Shown one piece after another: positions 56,591 to 64,000 of a DNA stretch of 64,000 nucleotides. Below the pieces are notes generated by a model. That model did no database searches and was not told the origin of the DNA. It saw only the letters and a program-made list of their open reading frames with translations. Origin of the DNA: Saccharina japonica (Eukaryota; Sar; Phaeophyceae; Laminariales; Laminariaceae); assembly GCA_008828725.1 (NCBI GenBank), contig MEHQ01003179.1, positions 1 to 64,000 on the forward strand. The letters run 5' to 3'. The stretch's first letter is position 1, and each line of letters opens with the position of its first letter. The position numbers were made by a program, and so were the translations under genes.

Positions 56591-58858
56591 GGAGGGGGCG
56601 CGTACTCATTTGTTGCTTGCCTTCGTCATTTGACCATTGACCACACATCCCTTTCGAGACGGAGCACCGTTTCTACTCCTAATGGAGACACCTCCAACAC
56701 TTGGGCGCTCATTACGTGGTTTCCATATATATCAAAGAAACCTTTTGCTATCCGATCCCCTTCCTGTTACGCTGCATGTGGCCACCATCTATCACCTAAG
56801 ATGGCGATCGTTTTCTCGCTACTATCTACAGTAGTGTACCAAACTTCTCCATGTCGCATTCGCCAATTTTCCTCATTTCCTCTTTTACAACATCCCGTTC
56901 CTCTTTGTACATTTCATATTCTCCCACTATGTGAATTCTACTCTCTATTGCTTTGCCACAGGGGCACATCTGTGCATCTACTTCCTCCTCCCGGCTACGT
57001 ACTTGTATACCTTATTCTTCTTTCTGACAGGTCCAGGTCCCCTACACGAAAGCGCAGTTTCAGCGTTTTCTCGAAGTCCAATGGGCCGTGCAAATACGTT
57101 TTGATTCCTATCCCTTCTCTTAACCTCCGTTATATTTTTTAGTGTTCCTCCCCTTCCACCTTTCTTAGCGCTAGCCTCTCCCTTCCTTCTATCCTTTATT
57201 TTACTCCTGTCTTGCACCCCCCAAACGTCTCTATGGCCAGCATCTCTTTTTGGTTCCTTACGTCCTTCCAAATTTTCTCGACTACGGTATACCACCTTAT
57301 TCCAGCTCCCCTTTTGGGTACTTTCTCCCAAACAACTTTATCAACCATGGCTGGCAATCTCTTATTTGGCATGTCCTTTACTTTATATTGACATTTCAGC
57401 TTGCGCACGTCTCTATCTGTGGGCACATTGCCAGTGCTCTTCAATACAGTACCACTCGTCGTACTTGAGCATCTTAGTACTTTTTTAGCTGCTAACATCT
57501 GTACGTTTCCAGATGGCACCCCCTTCCATATTTCTCCTTCATATTCTAGCTTTGGTACAATCACATTTATCAGGGTACATCTCTTAATTCTAGTGTCAAG
57601 GTGCGAGTCTGTTAGGACTGCTTCCATCTTGCCTACGTGTGCCTTACCCTTGCCTATTATTTTATTTATGTGTGCATCCCAAGAGCAATCTTTTGAGATT
57701 TCTACGCCAAGGTACGTATACTGGTCTACGATCGGTAATTCATCTTCTCCCCACTTCCACTTACAAGTTACCGGACTCTCCTTATCTTCGTTACATACAA
57801 CTACTGCGCACTTTTTTACGTTCGCCGTCACTCTCCACTTCCTGGTGTACTCGATTGCCTTCTCTATTTGTTTCTGCAGTCCTTCGGGTGTTTCTGATAT
57901 GCAAACGAAATCATCAGCAAACATCAATCCCGACACCGTATCTTCCCCCACCGTGACTCCCTGCGATGCTGCTTCTACTGCTACTATCATGTCATTAATG
58001 TATACCTTGAATAGGTTAGGTGATAGCGTACATCCCTGGGCAACTCCCTGTAGGATATCAACGTACTTCGATATTTCCCCGTCCAACATCACAGCACTTC
58101 TCGCACATTCCGTCATCTTCTTCATCATTCTCCACATCTTTCCTCTTATCCCTATTTCCCACAACTTTTTCCACAGCCCATTTCTCCATACTGTATCGTA
58201 GGCCTTCTGTACATCTAAAAAGAAACAGTACGTTGTTAGCCCCGCGTCTTTCCTGCCTTGGATTATCTTACCTAATGTGTACACATGATCGACGCAGCTA
58301 CGGTTTGGCCTAAATCCTGCTTGCCCTTCGCTAATCTTTTCTTCCTTCTCCATCATTGTTCCCATTCTATCGTTCAAAATCTTACAGAACGTTTTACCTA
58401 CAGTGCTTAGTAGCGTTATTCCCCTATAGTTACCCGGGTCAGCCTTGTCTCCTTTCTTAAACAAGTTTACTACTACTCCTTCTCTCCATCTCTTAGGTGC
58501 GTACTCGTTTTTCCATATCCAGTTATACAACTTAACCATCATGGTAAGCATTCCTTCTCCCCCGTACTTCATAAATTCATTAACTATTTGGTCTGCCCCT
58601 GCTGCCTTTCTATTCTTAAGTTTAGCTACACACTTCTTAACTTCTTCTCTTGTGAACTCTCCCTGTAACCCTTCTGAACCACTGTCTTCCCTTTCTGATG
58701 CATCTACGTTCGCCTCCGCCCACGCGTTGATATCTTTCTCAAATTCTTTGTCGAACGTTTCGTTGGTTGTGGGCGTCCCTAGCTTGCGGTAATGCTCTAC
58801 AAGTACTTCCCTTTTCCCCTTCGAACTACTAACCATTTTACCGTTCTGTGCTCTTAAG
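56591..58858 (-). mobile_element. LINE copy L3
   Basis: Contains the linker, the full reverse transcriptase and the 3' region with the C-run end (CAAATGAGTACGCGCCCCC on minus). It is 5'-truncated at 58858, where repeat C begins. Very close to L2 over their shared 1.07 kb. Confidence 0.9.
57196..58836 (-). CDS. LINE reverse transcriptase, 546-codon open frame (5'-truncated)
   Basis: Copies LINE RNA into DNA at the nicked target. RT motifs in order: LKNRKAAGADQI (residues 73-84), NLFKKGDKADPGNYRGITLL (124-143), AGFRPNRSCVDHVYTLGKII (173-192), FFLDVQKAYDTV (205-216, motif A, D208), GVAQGCTLSPNLF (264-276, motif B), LMFADDFVCI (304-313, motif C, catalytic DD), then YLGVEISKDCSWDAHINKII and a C-terminal basic part (RKLKCQYKVKDMPNKR). 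No stop interrupts it, so this core may have been active recently. The endonuclease is absent because the element is truncated; the first Met is simply the first in the surviving frame. Confidence 0.9.
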   Translation of the reverse strand: MVSSSKGKREVLVEHYRKLGTPTTNETFDKEFEKDINAWAEANVDASEREDSGSEGLQGEFTREEVKKCVAKLKNRKAAGADQIVNEFMKYGGEGMLTMMVKLYNWIWKNEYAPKRWREGVVVNLFKKGDKADPGNYRGITLLSTVGKTFCKILNDRMGTMMEKEEKISEGQAGFRPNRSCVDHVYTLGKIIQGRKDAGLTTYCFFLDVQKAYDTVWRNGLWKKLWEIGIRGKMWRMMKKMTECARSAVMLDGEISKYVDILQGVAQGCTLSPNLFKVYINDMIVAVEAASQGVTVGEDTVSGLMFADDFVCISETPEGLQKQIEKAIEYTRKWRVTANVKKCAVVVCNEDKESPVTCKWKWGEDELPIVDQYTYLGVEISKDCSWDAHINKIIGKGKAHVGKMEAVLTDSHLDTRIKRCTLINVIVPKLEYEGEIWKGVPSGNVQMLAAKKVLRCSSTTSGTVLKSTGNVPTDRDVRKLKCQYKVKDMPNKRLPAMVDKVVWEKVPKRGAGIRWYTVVEKIWKDVRNQKEMLAIETFGGCKTGVK

Positions 58859-59284
58859 ACCTATGGGATCTACAGACGTAAGGGTTTATTCTGGCGAAAG
58901 GCAAGGAGGACGGAAAGAGGTGTTCACTCTCGAGTACCTCGTGCTTGATGTGCATAGCTGCATGAATAGAGCAGAGGCACACGAGCAGACAGTACGACAC
59001 TGCCCGTCGTCGACGGATAGGCCTAGACTAGGCCTACTGTTGTGATTTCTCCCGCCCGCCCGCCCTTTCTTCTTTCGAAAGTGGGTGCAACGGAACGGCC
59101 ACACATGTATGGTGCTGGCCACACCGTATTATAAATTTGGTATTACCGTATGCGAATGACTGGTAGCGATTCCGGGCTCACTGGCAAAAAAGGGTATGTC
59201 AATTTGTTTCTACCATTGGGGGTCTCGGTCGTCCGAGACCGCGTATGTAAGGGCCCCGGCCTGTCGGCTGGGGGGTGGGGGTGT

Positions 59285-59784
59285 ACTCTATATTCATGCA
59301 TGGCCGTAGTCGTATGGCCATAGACCCTCGTATCCCTACAATGCCGGGACGGAGCATGTCGGGTTTTCACCGACCAGGCAGACATTGCTAGCACCAAGCG
59401 CGAAGCGATGTGAGGTGTTCGGCGAGTCACATGAAGGGTGAGCTGCATCCTACTAAGAACCGCTTGTGAGTCGGACTTGCATATGGATGACAACTTCTTG
59501 GAGTTAATTTAATTTCCGGTGTGGCCACTTCCAGAGACAGCAATGGAAGTACTATGTGGCTGCCTCGTGGGTGCGTTACCATAAACACTACACGATACGG
59601 TCATCCCCCTCGTGCGGAATAAATGTTCTCCACCCCGCACAAATTATGTAACACGGCAGCAAGCTGCAATCGACCGCCAAAAATAAACAAAAAAATGTAC
59701 CCTGGTGGTCTAGCTCATGTAGTGAGCGGCATGTTTCACAGTGTCCTTGTCAACCGAAGCAACCCAACAGATATAAAATATAGA
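59285..59784 (-). mobile_element. SINE-A copy, same subfamily
   Basis: Closer to 35737-36256 than to 56088-56590 at sites such as GGGTCTATGGCCATAC versus CTCGTATCCC, suggesting the 35.7-kb segment and this one share the more recent ancestor. Confidence 0.85.
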
Positions 59785-60832
59785 GGAGGGGGCGCGTACT
59801 CATTTGTTGCTTGCCTTCGTCATTTGACCATTGACCACACATCCCTTTCGAGACGGAGCACCGTTCTACTCCTAATGGAGACACCTCCAACACTTGGGCG
59901 CTCATTACGTGGTTTCCATATATATCAAAGAAACTTTTGCTATCATCCCCTTCCTGTTCGCGCTGTGGCCACCATCTATCCCTAAGATGGCGATCGTTTT
60001 CTCGCTACTATTTAGTGTACCAAACTCTCCATGTCCATTCGTCAATTTTCCTCATCTCCTCTTTACACATCCCTTCCTCTTTGTACTTTCAATTCTCCCA
60101 CTATGTGAATTCTACTCTCTATGCTTTGCCACAGGGGCACATCTGTGCATCTACTTCCTCCTCCCGGCTACGTGTATACCTTTTCTTCTTTCTGCAGGTC
60201 CAGGTCCCCTACACGAAACGCAGTTTCAGCTTTTCTCGAAGTCCATGGGCCGTGCAAATACTTTTATTCCTATCCCTTCTCTAACCCCGTAATTTTTAGT
60301 GTTCTCCCCTTCCACCTTTCTTAGCGCTAGCCTTCCCTTCTTCTATCCTTTTTTTACTCCTGTCTTGACCCTCCCAAATCTCTATGGCCAGCATCTCTTT
60401 TTGGTTTCCTATATCCTTCCAATTTTCTCGACTACGTATCCACCTTATTCCAGCTCGCCCTTTGGTTACTTTCTCCCAAACACTTTATCACCTATGGCTG
60501 GCAACTCTTATTTGGCATGTCCTTTACTTTATATTGCATTTCACTTCGCACGTCTCTATTTGTCTTAAGTGGGACATTCCAGTGCTCTTCAATACGTAAC
60601 TCGTCGTACTTGAGCATCTTAGTACTTTTTTAGCTGCTTCATCTGTACTGTTTCCAGATGGCGACTTCGCCCTTCCCATATTTCTCCTCATATTCTAGCT
60701 TTGGTACAATCACATTATCAGTATCATCTCTTAATTCTAGTGTCAAGGTGCGAGTCTGTTAGGACTGCTTCCATCTTGCCTACGTGTGCTCTTACCCTTG
60801 CCTAATTATTTTATATGTGTGCATCCCAAGAT
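59785..60832 (-). mobile_element. LINE copy L4, 3' part with dense indels
   Basis: Same segment as L2 and 56591-57660 but with dozens of one-base deletions (for example AAACTTTTGC for AAACCTTTTGC, CCCCGTAATT for CCTCCGTTATATT). Substitutions are few, so consensus error is plausible. Confidence 0.85.
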
Positions 60833-61000
60833 ATAACATATAGGGGGGGGGGGGTGTACTCATGTTGTGCACGGCCGTAGTCATATGACCATAGACCATA
60901 TAGGGGGGGGAGATCTCCAGTACTTGCAGTACGATAGGGGACGAGAAGCAGCGGCCGGTGCCGCGGCTCTCGTATGACGCCAGTGCACCCCCCCCCCCCA
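60833..61000 (-). repeat. SINE-A 3' end plus repeat C fragment
   Basis: 60841-60900 is the SINE-A tail (TGTACTCATGTTGTGCACGG, ATATGACCATAGACC), then a G run and repeat C (TACTTGCAGTACGATAGGGG, GCGGCCGGTGCCGCGG) to a C run at about 61000. Confidence 0.8.
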
Positions 61001-61004
61001 ATAT

Positions 61005-61515
61005 ATCATATATTTATAGGTTGGGTTGGCGTCGGTTGGCAACGACGCTGTAAAACACGCCACTCGCTGCGTGAGCTAGACAACCAGGGTGCCGTTTTTT
61101 TTGTTATTTTTTTTGGCGGTCACCAAAGCTGGCGGTCGAGTAGATCATTTGTGCGGGGTGGAGAACCTTTGCTCCGCACAAGGGGAATGGTCGTTCACGT
61201 AGTGTTAATATGGTAGGCGTCCGCGAGGCAGTTACATAGTAAAACCCATTCTGTCTCCGGAAGTGGCCACACCAGAAATTAAATTAACTCATTGAAGCTG
61301 TCGTCCATATGCAAGTCCGCCTCAGAGGCGGTTCTTAGCAGGATGCAGCTCACCCTCCATGCGACTCGCTCCAATACCCTCACGGCGTTTCGCGCTTGGT
61401 GCAAGCAATGTCTGCCTGGTTGGTGAAAACCCAACGCGCTCCGTCCCGGCATTGTAGGGATGCGAGGGTCTATGGTCATATGACTACGGCCCGTGCACAA
61501 CTGAGTACCCCACCC
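61005..61515 (+). mobile_element. SINE-A, plus orientation
   Basis: Full length, from ATATTTATAGGTTGGGTTGG to a CACAACTGAGTAC plus imperfect C run. Several single-base indels. Confidence 0.85.
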
Positions 61516-61524
61516 ACCCCCCTG

Positions 61525-62095
61525 ATAAATATATGATGTTTTATAGTTGGGTTGGCGTCGGTTGGCAACGACGCTGTAAAACACGGCGCTTAGTGTTCTC
61601 GTTACTGTGCTTGAGTAGCGACGCGGATCGGCTCAGCTGCGAGCTAGACACCAGGGTGCCGTTTTTTTTTGTTATTTTTTTTGGCGGTCACCAAAGCTGG
61701 CGGTCGAGTAGATCATTTGTGCGGGGTGGAGAACCTTTGTTCCGCACAAGGGGAATGGTCGTATCACGTAGTGTTAATATGGTAAGGCGTCCGTGAGGCA
61801 GTTACATAGTAAAACCCATTGCTGTCTCCGGAAGTGGCCACACCAGAAATTAAATTAACTCATTGAAGCTGTCGTCCATATGCAAGTCCGCCTCAGAGGC
61901 GGTTCTTAGCAGGATGCAGCTCACCCTCCATGCGACTCGCCAATACCTCATGGCGTTTCGCGCTTGGTGCAAGCAATGTCTGCCTGGTTGGTGAAAACCC
62001 AACGCGCTCCGTCCCGGCATTGTAGGGATGCGAGGGTCTATGGTCATATGACTACGGCCGTGCACAACATGAGTACTACCCCCCCCCCCCCCCTG
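61525..62095 (+). mobile_element. SINE-A, plus orientation, with a 50-bp insertion
   Basis: Full length, ending CAACATGAGTACTACCCCCC. About 50 bp (around 61585-61635, GGCGCTTAGTGTTCTCGTTAC...) replace the usual CACTCGCTGC in the 5' part. Confidence 0.85.
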
Positions 62096-62762
62096 TTAAG
62101 AAAATTTACGCGATAACAAGACAGTAAGTAAAAGAAAGGACTATGAAAGAAGGGAAAGGCTATGCGCTGAAAGAAGGGGGAGGAGGTAAAACACTAGAGA
62201 TATACGGGTGAAGAGAAGAATAGAATGAAAAAGTATCTGCCACGGCCAATGGACTTCGGCGAAAAAGCCTGAAACTGCGATTTCTGTAAGGACTGGACCT
62301 GCCCAGAAAAAGTGAAGGAAGGTATACAGTAGCCGGGAGGAGGTAGGAATAGAGCACAGATCTGCCCATGTGGCAAACTCCATAGAGAGTAGAGTTCACA
62401 TAGTGGCGAGATAGTGAAAGTCGTACAAGGAGGAACGGGTATGTGACTGAGGAGGAGATGAACGGAAAATAGACAGTGTGTCATGCAGCAAGTTGTACAC
62501 TAAATAGTAGCCGAGAAAACGGATTCGCTATCTTTTGGGAGATAGATGGTGGCCACAGGCGGCGAAAGCAGACAGGAGATATAGATTAGCAAAAAGTTTT
62601 CTTTGTAAATATATGGCAAACAACCTAATTGCGCCCAAGTCGTATCCGAGGTGTCTCATTATTAGTGAGTAGAACTCGTGCTCCCGTCTCGAAACGGGAT
62701 GCGTGTTCAATGGTCAAATGACTAAGCAAGGCAACAAATGATGTACGCCCCCCCCCCCCCTC
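62096..62762 (+). mobile_element. LINE copy L5, 3' end
   Basis: Plus-strand 3' part with AAGGCTATGCGCTGAAAG..., CTGCCCATGTGGCAAACTCC and the tail CAACAAATGATGTACG plus a 12-C run. Indel-rich. It follows the SINE-A tail in the same orientation. Confidence 0.8.
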
Positions 62763-63229
62763 TATCATTATTACTGTAACTTTCTTACGATCATCGTTGC
62801 ATAGTGTGAAAGCCACCACTGCAAATTTCCGATCCCCCCCCCCCCGCCCTTGTTATTCTCGGTTGGTAAATGATTTGTCAGGGGCTAGCGGGAACAACGA
62901 GCAAGCACTCAGGGGGAGGCGCACCGCAGCTGAAGATGACAAAAAGGTACGAAGAAACAAAGACCGATGGGTAGTAAAATGGAGGAAGAGGGGGGTCACA
63001 AGTTTTAAGTTTGCAGAACGCACGCGTTAAAGGTACAGCTGAACGCGCAAACTTGCTATCGTTTCCTGTCCGTTCCTGACACCTACTTCCTCTTGGCCCA
63101 CTTGATCTCTCGCTGCTGGCTTCCGGTCCTTTTTTTCTCGCCCCTTCCTCACCTCTCCCTCCCTCCCCCCCTTCCCTCCCTTCCCTCATCCCCTCCCTCG
63201 TCCTCTCTCTCTCGCTCGATATTCCGCAG
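62763..63229. other. Unassigned; intron-like before the cysteine-rich exon
   Basis: 63120-63229 is a long pyrimidine tract (TCCCTCCC, CTCTCTCTC) ending ATTCCGCAG, a strong splice acceptor. Upstream, a plus frame ending at 63030 (KKVRRNKDRWVVKWRKRG) might be an exon of the same or another gene, unproven. Confidence 0.5.
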
Positions 63230-63452
63230 CATGTGGTGTACTGCAGCAGCTTTGGTGGCTGCTCGAACGGCCTGAACCCGATCCCCGACGCGTCGACGAC
63301 GCCTTGCGATCACGGCAAGTGCGACACATACCAGTGCTGCAACTTGTTCTGCTCGTCGTTCGCCTGCCCCGACAAGTACAACCTCGTCAACGGTGCCCAC
63401 CAAATCGAGTGCTACGACCAAGTCTGCGACGCTGACCTGTGCTGCGAACATG
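63230..63452 (+). CDS. Internal exon of a cysteine-rich repeat protein
   Basis: 223 bp between a strong acceptor (CCGCAG|CAT) and a strong donor (CATG|GTGCGTGAG), starting in phase 0 and ending with one extra base. It encodes about 74 residues with regular cysteines: YCSSFGGC, CDHGKCDTYQCCNLFC, FACPDKYNLVNG, then IECYDQVCDADLCC. The pattern C-x(4)-C-x(4)-CC-x(3)-C-x(4)-CP repeats 1.5 times, matching disulfide-rich tandem modules that I associate with extracellular or secreted proteins of algae and other protists. The rest of the gene should lie on either side, mostly outside the window. Function unknown; secretion is inferred from cysteine content. Confidence 0.65.
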
Positions 63453-64000
63453 GTGCGTGAGCCGCAGTAGTATGAAGGTGTTGTTGGTGGTGGTGGTAGT
63501 GGTGGTGGTCGTAGTGGTAGCTAGTTGTGGCAGCTGCAGTAGTGCAGTAGCTAGTTGTGGTGTTGTTGTTGTAGCATTACGGAGGACCATAGTAAATAGG
63601 GCCACATTTTGTTATGTAGTAAAAATAGATAAAACATATACAAGGTTTTAGTGTGTTACGCAGGTCCTATTATACGATGGTCCCCCGTAATTGTAGCAGC
63701 AGCAGCAGCAGCAGCAGCAGCAGGGGGGGCAGCAGCAGCAGCAGAGGGGGAGGAGTACAAACCCGTGCTCGTGCGAGAGAGGTACGAGTATAAGGCACTT
63801 TCCGGTCAAAAGCAAATATATTTTCTGCATGGCATACTTCCTTGACCCAAGAAAATCGCCGGAATGTCTCTTTCGTCAGGTCTTGTCTGGAAAAAATGAC
63901 CCTTTTGTATACCCAACCTATACGTAGCCCATTTGAATGGTTCACCAAATGGTACGCTCAACGGAAACAGCTTCTGGGCGAGTCTTTTGAGCTCACCCTC
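63453..64000. other. Probable intron with microsatellites
   Basis: Holds GTTGTTGGTGG-type repeats (63478-63570) and two CAG runs (about 63694-63723 and 63730-63744) split by a G run. No further exon was recognised before the window ends. Confidence 0.5.

Larger units (their letters stand above)
55665..58858. repeat. 3194-bp tandem duplication, unit 1
   Basis: The unit starts GACCTATGGGATCTACAGAC in repeat C and contains a repeat C part, SINE-A and LINE L3. The same start recurs at 58859 and matching positions are offset by exactly 3194 up to about 59865. The left junction is continuous repeat C. The right junction fuses LINE (CTCTTAAG) to repeat C (ACCTATGGG). Confidence 0.85.
58859..60832. 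repeat. 3194-bp tandem duplication, unit 2 (shorter)
   Basis: Repeat C part 58859-59284, SINE-A 59285-59784 and LINE 59785-60832. Almost identical to unit 1 until about 59865, then abruptly full of single-base deletions while the order stays the same. The LINE part stops at the same GATATAACATATAGGG junction as L2. Confidence 0.85.

Overview
The window is eukaryotic, gene-poor and dominated by repeats. Two points support a eukaryotic source: reading frames with convincing splice sites (a 90-bp intron near 54.9 kb and a pyrimidine-tract acceptor at 63.2 kb), and LINE, SINE, hAT-like and Tc1-like elements. A cysteine-rich module (C..CC...C...CP type) near the right end resembles repeat modules I associate with stramenopiles and other algal protists. 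A brown alga or other heterokont is my best guess, at low confidence. No rRNA, no certain tRNA gene, no CRISPR and no bacterial operon was seen.

Layout. 0-5.2 kb: unassigned DNA, a Tc1-like element inside an inverted repeat pair, and a fossil tyrosine recombinase. 5.2-17.7 kb: tRNA-type SINEs, several non-autonomous TIR or foldback elements, the first copies of a SINE with a C-run tail (called SINE-A here), and a ~620-bp repeat (repeat C). 17.8-32.8 kb: two copies of a tyrosine-recombinase element (family D) in opposite orientation. Each carries a 29-bp palindromic minisatellite. Next to the right copy lies a 2.2-kb element made almost wholly of a 42-bp AATT-rich minisatellite, with its own 18-bp terminal inverted repeats and a 5-bp target duplication. 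33-44.6 kb: another Tc1-like element, an hAT-like element nested in SINE-A, a LINE 3' end running towards an assembly gap (37407-37757), and several tandem repeats. 45.8-51.9 kb: the most complete LINE, broken by a 1.76-kb TIR element and a SINE-A fragment. 52-62.8 kb: SINE-A, repeat C and LINE copies, partly as a 3194-bp tandem duplication. One of these LINE copies has a 546-codon open reverse transcriptase frame. Host gene candidates are a two-exon membrane protein with a SHOCT-like tail (54671-55087, minus), a possible convergent ORF next to it, an orphan exon-like frame at 9.2 kb, and the cysteine-rich exon at 63230-63452.

How the parts fit. The LINE and SINE-A share about 80 bp at their 3' ends and both finish in a run of C, so the LINE probably mobilises SINE-A. 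They sit head to tail, poly-C next to an AT-rich 5' end, in nearly every cluster. Superimposed on all this is an excess of the 9-mer TACCWGGTA (17 found by eye) and of GTAC/CAG-rich patches. Two small differences between LINE copies create exactly such motifs. Some blocks (about 10.5-11.1, 51.9-52.8 and 59.9-62.8 kb) show dense one-base indels against sister copies and may be poor consensus. All alignments here were made by eye.
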